A stretch of DNA of 64,000 nt, taken from Thermotoga sp. KOL6 (lineage in GTDB: Bacteria; Thermotogota; Thermotogae; Thermotogales; Thermotogaceae). The translations under genes and the position numbers were made by a program. The stretch is from contig NZ_LNDE01000003.1 in the NCBI RefSeq assembly GCF_002866025.1, positions 1-64,000 of the forward strand, in the 5' to 3' direction. The notes below the pieces were generated by a model. It was not told the DNA's origin. It made no database searches and saw only the letters and a program-made list of their open reading frames with translations. Of the stretch, positions 25,713-33,647 are shown in pieces. Numbering within the stretch: position 1 is the stretch's first letter; each line of letters starts with the position of its first letter.

Positions 25713-26728
25713 ACGCAAAGGATTACGAAAGCGCACGTTTAAAGCTTCTAGAGCTTCTAAACACTCACTTTTCCAATCTCTTTTCCAGAGGAGATCGTGT
25801 TCTTGTGAAACCAAATTTAATCGCTGCCAGAAAACCAGAGGAAGCTGCCACAACCCATCCAACAATCTTGAGAACAGTTCTCGAATATTTGCTAGACAAG
25901 GGTGTACAACCTTTTGTTGGAGATAGCCCGGCGTTCAGCAATTTCAAAAGAGTGGTGAAAGTTACAAGAGTTGAAGAGGTTTGTGAAGAACTCAAGGTTC
26001 CTCTCACTCCCTTGGACGATCCTATCGAAGTGAACGGGGAAATATTCAGAAAAATAAAAATCTCACGGAAAGTTCTTGAGGCTGATAAAGTAGTTAATCT
26101 TCCAAAGTTCAAAACTCATTCTCAAATGGTAATGACTCTTGGGGTAAAAAACACTTTCGGATGTGTAACGGGGTTGGAGAAATCTTCTTGGCACATGCGC
26201 GCAAAGAATTACGATGATTTCGCTAATCTTTTGATAGATATACATCGAATCGTTTCTCCTATCTTGACAGTTCTGGATGGTATCGAGGGTATGGAAGGGA
26301 ACGGTCCAACAAATGGAAGGAAGAAAAACTTTGGAATCATAGCAGTATCAAGGAATGCCTTTGCCTTAGACGACGCTATATGTTCCTTTCTTGGTATAGA
26401 TCATCTTGTTTACACAGTGAAAAATGCACGAAGGAGGATGGTCACACCTGAATACGAAGTCTTTGGTTCATTTTCTTCTACTATTCAACTTCCTTCGACT
26501 GTGTCCACCTTCGAAAGATTCTCCAGAGCATTTTCGAGATTCTTCGTTAAATACCCCAGCATAGACAAGAGAAGATGTATAAAATGTAGGCTGTGTGAAG
26601 AAAGGTGTCCTGCCTCAGCGATTGATATCTCCAAGCAAGAGATCGATTATCAAAAGTGCATAAGATGTTATGTCTGCCACGAAGTATGCCCTCAAAATGC
26701 TATAAAACTTGTCAGAAAGCTTATATAA
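25691..26728 (+). CDS. DUF362 protein with C-terminal 2[4Fe-4S] ferredoxin domain, non-standard start
   Basis: Predicted iron-sulfur protein of about 345 residues. The DUF362 core begins at RVLVKPNL, and two clusters CIKCRLCEERCP and CIRCYVCHEVCP lie at the C-terminus. The first ATG/GTG/TTG in frame is a GTG at 25805, but it would cut off VLVKPNL and a helix (KDYESARLKLLELL) which the family needs. The frame is open back to 25664 and holds no standard start. GGAGGG (25678-25683) lies seven bases before CTG at 25691, which gives LEKVWILNAKDY; ATC at 25706 is the alternative. The CTG is proposed as the start with low certainty; the gene itself is certain. Confidence 0.8.
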   Translation: MEKVWILNAKDYESARLKLLELLNTHFSNLFSRGDRVLVKPNLIAARKPEEAATTHPTILRTVLEYLLDKGVQPFVGDSPAFSNFKRVVKVTRVEEVCEELKVPLTPLDDPIEVNGEIFRKIKISRKVLEADKVVNLPKFKTHSQMVMTLGVKNTFGCVTGLEKSSWHMRAKNYDDFANLLIDIHRIVSPILTVLDGIEGMEGNGPTNGRKKNFGIIAVSRNAFALDDAICSFLGIDHLVYTVKNARRRMVTPEYEVFGSFSSTIQLPSTVSTFERFSRAFSRFFVKYPSIDKRRCIKCRLCEERCPASAIDISKQEIDYQKCIRCYVCHEVCPQNAIKLVRKLI

Positions 26729-26740
26729 TATTTGCATATA

Positions 26741-26801
26741 TTGAGAAAAACGGAATTTCGGTGATATAATTTCTCTGTACAATGTTGAGAATGATTCTCA
26801 A
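26741..26801 (+). promoter_or_regulatory. feoAB promoter with Fur-like operator
   Basis: TTGAGA (26741-26746), 18 bases, TATAAT (26765-26770) with an extended TGA before it. Downstream of the inferred start (about 26777) lies a perfect 17-base palindrome TTGAGAAT-G-ATTCTCAA (26785-26801). Its 7-1-7 core TGAGAAT-N-ATTCTCA matches the Fur box TGATAAT-N-ATTATCA except for one symmetric pair, so an iron-responsive repressor probably blocks transcription here. Confidence 0.8.
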
Positions 26802-26816
26802 AAAGGAGGAAAAAAG

Positions 26817-27275
26817 ATGAGGCTTTCAGATCTCGTACCTGGTCTTCGTGCAAAAATTAAAAACTTGGATTTCCATGGAGATACTCATGAAAAACTTGTA
26901 GGGATGGGATTCGTACCGGGCGAAGAGGTTGAGATTGTTCAGGTGGCGCCCTTTGGAGATCCTATTGTCTGTAGAGTAGGACAAAGAAACATTACTCTAA
27001 GAAAAAGAGATGCTGAGAATATAGAAGTGGAAGTGCTATCCGAGGTTGTTCCTCTTCTCATAGCGAGAGACGGCATTTACGAAGTTGTGGCAATGAGAGG
27101 TGGAAGAAATTTTGCTCTCAGGATGAGGGCTTTAGGAATAGAAAAAGGTAAAAGAATACGCGTTTCCGGTGGTACGTATTACATCGAAAACAGACGTATT
27201 GCTCTTGGAAGAGGAGAGGCCATGAAGATTTGGGTGAGGAGGATCGGAAATGGCCCTGAAAAGTTCGATTCGTGA
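26817..27275 (+). CDS. feoA: Ferrous iron transport protein FeoA, two tandem FeoA domains
   Basis: Cytoplasmic SH3-like partner of FeoB. 152 residues, about twice the usual 75-80. The first FeoA domain is about 1-75 (MRLSDLVPG, LVGMGFVPGEEVEIV, DPIVCRVG) and the second about 80-150 (RMRALGIEKGKRIRVSG, IALGRGEAMKIWV), so it is an internal duplication. AAAGGAGG before the ATG. It overlaps feoB by 26 bases. Confidence 0.92.
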   Translation: MRLSDLVPGLRAKIKNLDFHGDTHEKLVGMGFVPGEEVEIVQVAPFGDPIVCRVGQRNITLRKRDAENIEVEVLSEVVPLLIARDGIYEVVAMRGGRNFALRMRALGIEKGKRIRVSGGTYYIENRRIALGRGEAMKIWVRRIGNGPEKFDS

Positions 27276-29259
27276 AAAAGAAGCCTCTCTCCAAACGATC
27301 AAAGTTGCTCTTGCAGGTTGTCCAAACGTTGGAAAAACTAGCCTTTTCAACGCTTTAACAGGAACGAAGCAGTACGTTGCCAATTGGCCAGGTGTCACAG
27401 TCGAGAAAAAAGAAGGCTTTTTCGATTACGAAGGATACAAGATTCATCTTGTCGATCTCCCTGGAACGTATTCTCTGGGATACTCCTCCATGGACGAAAA
27501 AATAGCGCGTGATTACATTTTAAAAGGAAATGCAGATATCGTGGTTGTTGTAGGGGACTCCGTCAATCCTGAACAGAGTTTATACCTATTACTCGAAATA
27601 TTGGAAATGGAAAAAAAGGTGATATTAGCCCTCACTGCAATAGACGAAGCTAAAAAAGTTGGAATTAAAATCGACAGATATGAGCTCCAGAAGCATTTGG
27701 GAGTCCCGGTTGTCTTCACTTCATCCGTTACAGGAGAAGGAATCGAAGAACTCAAGGAAAAAATAGTAGATTACTCCCAGAAAGAAGATGTTCTTCACAG
27801 AATATTGATAAGATACGGGGATGATATAGAACGCAGGATATCTCAAATTGAGAGATTCCTTCACAGTAAAAGAATAAAAGTGAGTCCAAGATATTTTGCC
27901 TTGAAGTACCTTTCTGGTGATCCAGAATTTTACAAAGAAGGAGTGAAGATGGGTTTACCCGAGCTCGATGAAGAAGAAAGAATAGGTTACCGTCTCCTCA
28001 TCTCCAAGAAAAAAAGGGAATACATCGAGAATGTCATAAAAGAAGCCTATTCAAACGCTATGGGAAAACCTTTTTCCTTGTCCGAAGCTATAGACCATGT
28101 ATTGACGCACAAATTCCTCGCCTTTCCCTTGTTTTTTGCTCTAATGTATCTTGTGTTCAAATTCACATTTGATATCGCTCAGGTCTTTGCCGATTTGTTG
28201 GATTCAGCTTTTTCTCACTTGGGATCCTTTTTAGTAAATTCCTTCGGTGAGAATCTCTTCACTTCGTTCCTTGCCGATGGTATAGTCGGCGGTGTGGGAA
28301 GTGTTTTGGTGTTTGTTCCCAACATTTTTGCAATGTTTCTGGCCCTCGGCTTTTTGGAGGAAAGTGGTTATCTTCCAAGAGCCGCTTTTGTGATGGATAG
28401 AATCATGGAAAAGTTCAAGCTGAGTGGGAGAGCTTTCATGTCTCTTATTCTTGGATTTGGTTGTAACGTGCCTTCAATTATGGCCACTCGATCGATCGAT
28501 GACCCAAAAGAAAGGCTCGTCACGATATTGATCGCCCCATTCATGAGTTGTAGTGCTAGGTTGCCAGTTTATCTTCTCATTTTGAGGATCTTCTTCCCGA
28601 ATTATTCTGCTGCTATGCTTTTCATGATTTACTCTCTCAGCATATTGGTAACTCTTCTTTCATCCGTGGTTATAAACTGGCTGTTCTATCGGGGGAAAAC
28701 TTCTCCTCTTATAATGGAACTCCCAAGATACAGGTTACCAACGTTCAGAAATCTGTACATTTATACTTGGAACAGGGGAAAACACTTTCTGAAGAAGGCT
28801 GGAACGATCATCTTCGTCTCTGCGATACTCATATGGGTCTTGAGTTATTTCCCTGCCGGTGGTGATGTGGAAAAAAGTTTTTCTGCAATGATTGGAAAAT
28901 CTTTGGAATGGATTTTTAAACCTTTCGGTTATTCCTGGAAAATCGTCACATCTCTTTTCTACGGTGCTGTAGCGAAAGAAGTTATCGTTTCTACCATGGC
29001 GATGCTCTATGGATTCCAAGAGGAAACTCTGTCCGGAGCCAAAGAAGCACTGGCGATGGAAATGGACCCTGTTTCTGCCATTTCTTTTCTCCTATTTGTC
29101 ATGGCTTACATTCCGTGTTTTGCAACGATCGCCACTATTTATTCTGAGACAAACAGTCTGAAATGGACTCTGTTTTCCATAGGATACTCACTGACTGTAG
29201 CATACAGCATTTCACTTCTTGCCTTTTATTTGGGTAAAATGGTGGTGATGCTCGTATGA
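27250..29259 (+). CDS. feoB: Ferrous iron transporter FeoB
   Basis: Inner-membrane Fe(II) importer with a cytoplasmic G domain, 669 residues. G1 GCPNVGKT (23-30), G3 DLPG (69-72); the G4 motif reads TAID (130-133), where NxxD is usual. A helical domain (about 185-260) is followed by the membrane part (about 285-665) with the two Gate repeats, the conserved Cys in GFGCNVPSIMATR and the SCSARLPVY segment. ATG with GAGGAGG upstream, inside feoA. Confidence 0.95.
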   Translation: MALKSSIREKEASLQTIKVALAGCPNVGKTSLFNALTGTKQYVANWPGVTVEKKEGFFDYEGYKIHLVDLPGTYSLGYSSMDEKIARDYILKGNADIVVVVGDSVNPEQSLYLLLEILEMEKKVILALTAIDEAKKVGIKIDRYELQKHLGVPVVFTSSVTGEGIEELKEKIVDYSQKEDVLHRILIRYGDDIERRISQIERFLHSKRIKVSPRYFALKYLSGDPEFYKEGVKMGLPELDEEERIGYRLLISKKKREYIENVIKEAYSNAMGKPFSLSEAIDHVLTHKFLAFPLFFALMYLVFKFTFDIAQVFADLLDSAFSHLGSFLVNSFGENLFTSFLADGIVGGVGSVLVFVPNIFAMFLALGFLEESGYLPRAAFVMDRIMEKFKLSGRAFMSLILGFGCNVPSIMATRSIDDPKERLVTILIAPFMSCSARLPVYLLILRIFFPNYSAAMLFMIYSLSILVTLLSSVVINWLFYRGKTSPLIMELPRYRLPTFRNLYIYTWNRGKHFLKKAGTIIFVSAILIWVLSYFPAGGDVEKSFSAMIGKSLEWIFKPFGYSWKIVTSLFYGAVAKEVIVSTMAMLYGFQEETLSGAKEALAMEMDPVSAISFLLFVMAYIPCFATIATIYSETNSLKWTLFSIGYSLTVAYSISLLAFYLGKMVVMLV

Positions 29260-29585
29260 ATGTTCTCATGTTCTTTTTGACAATGCTTTCTGCCGTTTTT
29301 TATATGAGAGAGGATTTTCTTTTTGGAATCTTTCTCGGCGTGGTCTCTCTAGTGTTTCTTTTCGGTGCCTTCGAAACATCTAAAGAGAAGTACAAGGCAC
29401 ATTTGTTCGTTGGGAGTGTGATCGTTCTCTTCTTTGCAGGGATGAGTCTTTTGGAATACTCGGTCGGCTTCTTAAAGCCCCTTTTGGGTGAAGAGAAGGA
29501 GGGATTATCACTGGGTAACTTTATTTTGTTTTTTGAAGGCGTAGTTTCTCTCTTCTTTGTCTTCAAGAAAAGGGTGATAGGGTGA
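29256..29585 (+). CDS. Small membrane protein linked to feoB
   Basis: 109 residues with about four hydrophobic segments (about 2-17, 20-40, 50-68, 88-104). No recognised family and no resemblance to FeoC. It overlaps feoB by ATGA and the next gene by 4 bases, so it is translated with the iron transporter; a helper role is possible but unproven. Confidence 0.78.
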   Translation: MNVLMFFLTMLSAVFYMREDFLFGIFLGVVSLVFLFGAFETSKEKYKAHLFVGSVIVLFFAGMSLLEYSVGFLKPLLGEEKEGLSLGNFILFFEGVVSLFFVFKKRVIG

Positions 29586-30664
29586 GGGTAAAAATCGTAC
29601 TTTTTTCCCTCTTTTTCGGAGTGCTTACGTTCGGGTTCAATTTGATTCTGGAATCCACTCCTACTTTGTACGATGTGGTGGAATATTACGCTGGTGATTG
29701 GTGTATATTCAGAATGGTGTACGATGGAACTGTTGATCCGTACAATCCTCCTCTCCTCGAAACAAACGCAACAGTCGTTGGAAAGGTAATAAAGTGGAAA
29801 AGTCCCACGGAGAAATTGATAGAAATTCATCGAGATGAGTCCACTTTAAATTTGATAGTAATCCATGGAATGGACGCTAGAGAATACACTGGAGAAATGA
29901 CCCCCTACAAAAAAGAGATCATCAAGATATTCAAAGAGTTGGGAGAAAGATTTAAAATAAACACTTTCTTGTTCGTGTATCCAACGCTTCTTGCTGATCC
30001 CAACAAATCAGCAGAAGCTTTTTTGAAACTCACCAAAAACATGGACAAAATCATCATTTTTGCACACAGCATGGGAGGTATCATAGCCGAACACATCGCA
30101 AACAAAAATCCAAATAATGTAAAAGGAATCATTTTTTCAGGAACACCACATCTTGGAAGTCCACTAGCCGATATAATATTCATTGACCCAAACGAATACG
30201 AAAAAGAATTGTTCATATCAAAGAAAGAAGCAGAAAATCTTAGAGCAGCTTTGTTCGTTTCTTATGCTGGATTCAGTGTGATATACGCTCCCGGATATAA
30301 GTACTTAACATGGGGGAGGGAACCGAAGTATTTCTCCAAAATACCCTTTGTGAATCTTGCTGGAGATATACCATTAGAAGGTGTGAAAAGCATTCCTGAA
30401 GTCTTCATAAATCTTGTGACTACATCCGCATGGGATACTCTGGGACTCATGGGTTTGAAGCTATTGGCAAACAGCGTATCAGTTTTGAAAGAAGATTTCA
30501 AAAGAACCGATGGCATGGTTCCATACATTAGCGCTTCTTATGGCGGAAACACTCTTACTTTTAACGCAGATCATGAAGATCTCTACAAACGAAAGGACAT
30601 AATTTTGGAAGGAATTTCCTACCTTTTGCTCAGGATTTTAGAAAATGATAGAATGAATTGGTGA
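29582..30664 (+). CDS. Exported lipase/esterase-like alpha/beta hydrolase
   Basis: 360 residues, N-terminal signal sequence or anchor (about 3-20). Alpha/beta hydrolase features: oxyanion-side HGMD (95-98), nucleophile elbow AHSMGG with Ser163, and SGTPHLGSPL just after, a pattern of triacylglycerol-lipase and PGAP1-like enzymes. A late Asp/His pair is plausible around TDGMVPY (near 323) and NADHEDLY (near 342). Substrate unknown. GTG start overlapping the previous stop. Annotated as an esterase in T. maritima, from memory. Confidence 0.85.
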   Translation: MRVKIVLFSLFFGVLTFGFNLILESTPTLYDVVEYYAGDWCIFRMVYDGTVDPYNPPLLETNATVVGKVIKWKSPTEKLIEIHRDESTLNLIVIHGMDAREYTGEMTPYKKEIIKIFKELGERFKINTFLFVYPTLLADPNKSAEAFLKLTKNMDKIIIFAHSMGGIIAEHIANKNPNNVKGIIFSGTPHLGSPLADIIFIDPNEYEKELFISKKEAENLRAALFVSYAGFSVIYAPGYKYLTWGREPKYFSKIPFVNLAGDIPLEGVKSIPEVFINLVTTSAWDTLGLMGLKLLANSVSVLKEDFKRTDGMVPYISASYGGNTLTFNADHEDLYKRKDIILEGISYLLLRILENDRMNW

Positions 30665-30680
30665 GAAAGGGGATGATAAC

Positions 30681-31253
30681 GTGAAAAGTTTGTTTATTTC
30701 CCTCTCAATAAGTCTCTTTTTACTTGCAGCATGCACTCTAACGACTATGTTCACCACTCCTCCCATAGAGCAAAACATAACAGAAACACAGTGGATTAGT
30801 GCTACAATTGAATCTTCGGAGTCAACCTTCACTGTTGTTACACAGTCAGAACTCCCCGGAGCAGATGAGCACGGAACAGTTGTTTATGTTTCTCCTTCAT
30901 CAACCGATACAACGGGGTTCATCAGTGTATGGTTTGATTTGAAAAAACTGCTCGGTGAAGAAGTGGGAATAAACGATTCTTTGCATTTTTCGATCGACGT
31001 TTTACAAACAAGAGTAAATCAAGCTACAGTGACGATGAACATAATTGAAGAAGACACTGAAACGGTAATATCCACAAAACTCCTCACAAAGAACGAATGG
31101 GAAACCTTTGAAGCGACTTATACACTTTCAGAAGATCCTGACAATCTAAGCAAGTTCCTCCTTGGGATAGTAGCCTCAGATCCCGCCACGCTTGATTTTT
31201 ACATTGACGATCTAAAAATAAGTATCCAATTTTCAAGTGGCGGAGTCTCATAG
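30681..31253 (+). CDS. Lipoprotein with CBM-like fold
   Basis: 190 residues with a lipobox (FLLAAC, Cys18), so probably lipid-anchored. The mature part has the strand pattern of jelly-roll carbohydrate-binding modules, including GFISVWFDL, NEWETFEATYTL and the closing FYIDDLKI, which resembles the end of the CBM4/9 modules of the laminarinase in this window. Ligand unknown. GTG start with GGGATGATA upstream. It follows the esterase gene by 16 bases. Confidence 0.78.
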   Translation: MKSLFISLSISLFLLAACTLTTMFTTPPIEQNITETQWISATIESSESTFTVVTQSELPGADEHGTVVYVSPSSTDTTGFISVWFDLKKLLGEEVGINDSLHFSIDVLQTRVNQATVTMNIIEEDTETVISTKLLTKNEWETFEATYTLSEDPDNLSKFLLGIVASDPATLDFYIDDLKISIQFSSGGVS

Positions 31254-31320
31254 CCTATGGAAATATCTTTCCCCTAACTCATTCAGGAAAAGCTATAAGG
31301 GCGAAAAATGCGACATATCG

Positions 31321-32673
31321 TTAAAAGAAAAGAGTCTTTGGTCCGTCGTAACACACGTGCTTCACGAGGCTTTTAGCTTCTCTGATAGGCACTTGTCCTC
31401 TTTCTACCATTTCTCCTACCACGTTCGAAAGAACTCTTCTGAATACTTCTGTACGCGAACCAAAGGAAAGCAATTTCCTGGAATCTGTTACCATTCCTGC
31501 GAGGTTGTAAAGAAGATCCACAGAAGCTAAGTATTTCAAATGTACCTCCATACCGAAAGGACTGTCATTGAACCACCAAGGTGCGCCTACGAACACATTT
31601 GGAAACGCTCTGGAGATGGTTGCAATCGTTGGAAGATGGGTCGGATCGAGAACATACAAAACGATTTTCAATTTTCCATCGAACTCGTTTAAGAAATATT
31701 CAAGACCTTCTGCGATCCTTAGGAAGTTGGTAGAGATATCCCCCCCGGAGTCCGGTCCCAGTGTTCTGAAGAGTTTCTTTCTATAATCCCTCAATGCCCC
31801 TATATGAAGCTGTGTAACCCAATTCATCTCTTGATTCATTTTCCCAAACTGAACCATCATGAAAGCCTTGTAATCGTTGATTTCCTCTTGTGAAAGTTTT
31901 TCACCCTTAAAAGCCTTCCTGTGGATTCCTTCTGCCCGCTTTCTTTCCACATAATGGATGAGTGGTTCAAGTAAGGCATGATCACTAGCTACGCATCCAT
32001 GCGCCTTGAAATGTTCATGGGACTTCCACAAAGCACTCAAGAAACCTTCTAAATTCGAGGTGTCTTCCCCATATCTTTCTCCAAGGCGTTCCAAGTATGC
32101 TTTCCAATCTTCTTTTTCCAGGTTCATCGCCTTGTCTGGCCTCCAAGTAGGAAGTATTTTCACATCTTCCACAACCTCTTGAGCTTTTCTATGGTACTCT
32201 AGAGTATCGATGGGATCATCTGTTGTACAAAGAATCTCTACCCCCATATCTTTAAGAAGCTTCTGAGGAGTCATTGAAGGAAGTAACTTCTTTGTTTCCT
32301 CCCATATTTCTTCTGCAGTTTCCTCTGATATCACTTTCTTTATGTTGAATCTTCTCCATAGATCGAGATGGATCCATTCGTAAGTGGGATTCCCTACAAA
32401 CTTTGGAAGCACTTTTGCAAGAGCGAACCATTTTTCTTTATCGTCCATAGAACCAGTTATGTATTCTTCTGAAACCCCACATCTTCTCATCAATTCCCAT
32501 ACGTAATGATCCGTTGCACCTTCGACCTCCCAAATGTCGTTCCAAGGCTTATTTTCAACAATATCTTTCGCGCTCAGATGGTTATGCGGATCAACTATGG
32601 GAAGTTCTTTCACCTCGTTGAACAATTTCTCAGCAGCTTTGTTTGTCAAAAGATATTTCTCCCCGAGGAACAT
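31321..32673 (-). CDS. uxaC: Uronate isomerase
   Basis: Converts glucuronate to fructuronate (and galacturonate to tagaturonate) in the cytoplasm. 450 residues, amidohydrolase-fold UxaC family, with DPHNHLSA (28-35) carrying metal-ligand histidines and TTDDP (near 147) in the usual place. GGAGGTGATCTC before the ATG. Read alone on the minus strand, back to back with the KDPG aldolase gene; the 3' end faces the lipoprotein gene across 67 bases. Confidence 0.94.
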   Translation of the reverse strand: MFLGEKYLLTNKAAEKLFNEVKELPIVDPHNHLSAKDIVENKPWNDIWEVEGATDHYVWELMRRCGVSEEYITGSMDDKEKWFALAKVLPKFVGNPTYEWIHLDLWRRFNIKKVISEETAEEIWEETKKLLPSMTPQKLLKDMGVEILCTTDDPIDTLEYHRKAQEVVEDVKILPTWRPDKAMNLEKEDWKAYLERLGERYGEDTSNLEGFLSALWKSHEHFKAHGCVASDHALLEPLIHYVERKRAEGIHRKAFKGEKLSQEEINDYKAFMMVQFGKMNQEMNWVTQLHIGALRDYRKKLFRTLGPDSGGDISTNFLRIAEGLEYFLNEFDGKLKIVLYVLDPTHLPTIATISRAFPNVFVGAPWWFNDSPFGMEVHLKYLASVDLLYNLAGMVTDSRKLLSFGSRTEVFRRVLSNVVGEMVERGQVPIREAKSLVKHVCYDGPKTLFF

Positions 32674-32986
32674 GAGATCACCTCCTACTGTTGTGAAAAC
32701 GGTCTTTCAAAAAGAAAGTCATTTGGTATTATTATAATGATCAAGTTGAGGAAAACAAAACAAAAGAAAAGATATTAGAAATTCCAGAGTAGGGTACAAT
32801 TCGCTTTGTTCAAAAAGAAACCCTCTTGAGATTTTGGGGCAATCCTTCCACGATAAAATTTGAACTAAAGAACGATATCGAAATTTGAGAGCGGATCTTT
32901 CGTAAAAAATTAAAATTCGGCAGCAAAGAGAAGTTCTTTGTTTGTTGAAATCGCTTACTAAATATCAGATATCAGGAGGGATAATG
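32674..32986. promoter_or_regulatory. Divergent control region of uxaC and the KDPG aldolase gene
   Basis: About 313 bases with no gene. Minus-strand promoter TTGTTT (32753-32758), 16 bases, TATAAT (32731-32736) for uxaC. Inverted repeat CTTTC-AAAAA-GAAAG (32704-32718) in the uxaC leader. The 12-mer TTCAAAAAGAAA occurs at 32706-32717 and again at 32809-32820, which may mark two operator sites. No clear -35/-10 pair was found for the plus-strand gene. No regulator gene is present between the two genes. Confidence 0.5.
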
Positions 32987-33598
32987 ATGGAAAAACTCCT
33001 AGAAAAACACAAGATCGTAGCTGTGCTCAGGTCAGGAAGTGTGGAGGAAGCAAAAGAAAAAGCTCAAGCTGTTTTCAAAGGAGGAGTGTGTCTCATCGAA
33101 ATTACCTTCACCGTTCCAAATGCAGAGACCGTGATCAGAGAAATTTCGTTTTTAAAGGAAAAGGGTGCCATTATAGGAGCAGGTACCGTTACAAATGTTG
33201 AACAATGCAAAAAAGCCATCGAGAGTGGTGCAGAATACATCATCAGTCCTCATTTGGATGAAGAAATTTCGCAATATTGTAAAGAAAGAGGGGTTTTCTA
33301 CATGCCGGGCGTTATGACTCCCACCGAGATCGTGAAGGCTATGAAATTAGGTCATACGATATTGAAACTCTTTCCTGGCGAACTACTGGGACCAAAATTC
33401 GTGAAATTAATGAAAGGGCCTTTCCCAAACGTAAAATTCGTACCCACAGGAGGTGTAAACTTGAACAATGTTTGCGAATGGTTCGAAGCAGGTGTTTTGG
33501 CAGTTGGTGTTGGTAGCGCACTCGTGAAAGGTACAACGGATGAGGTGACAAAAAAGGCGCAGGCTTTCGTCAAAAAAATAAAAGAATGCACGGAATGA
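32987..33598 (+). CDS. eda: KDPG/KHG aldolase
   Basis: Splits 2-keto-3-deoxy-6-phosphogluconate into pyruvate and glyceraldehyde 3-phosphate, the last step of hexuronate breakdown. 203 residues, TIM barrel; Schiff-base Lys127 in TILKLFPGE and the catalytic Glu38 in LIEITF. AGGAGGG lies six bases before the second of two adjacent ATGs (32987); the frame is open 15 codons further upstream without a ribosome site. Closely similar to the T. maritima enzyme as remembered. Confidence 0.94.
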   Translation: MEKLLEKHKIVAVLRSGSVEEAKEKAQAVFKGGVCLIEITFTVPNAETVIREISFLKEKGAIIGAGTVTNVEQCKKAIESGAEYIISPHLDEEISQYCKERGVFYMPGVMTPTEIVKAMKLGHTILKLFPGELLGPKFVKLMKGPFPNVKFVPTGGVNLNNVCEWFEAGVLAVGVGSALVKGTTDEVTKKAQAFVKKIKECTE

Positions 33599-33647
33599 AA
33601 GTGGTAACGTTTATGAAAACTGCAATGTCAAGAAGGAGGTGTAAGAA

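Noticed and set aside
32942-32986. Upstream start for KDPG aldolase
   Set aside because: No ribosome site before 32942; AGGAGGG is six bases before ATG 32987, which matches the family N-terminus.
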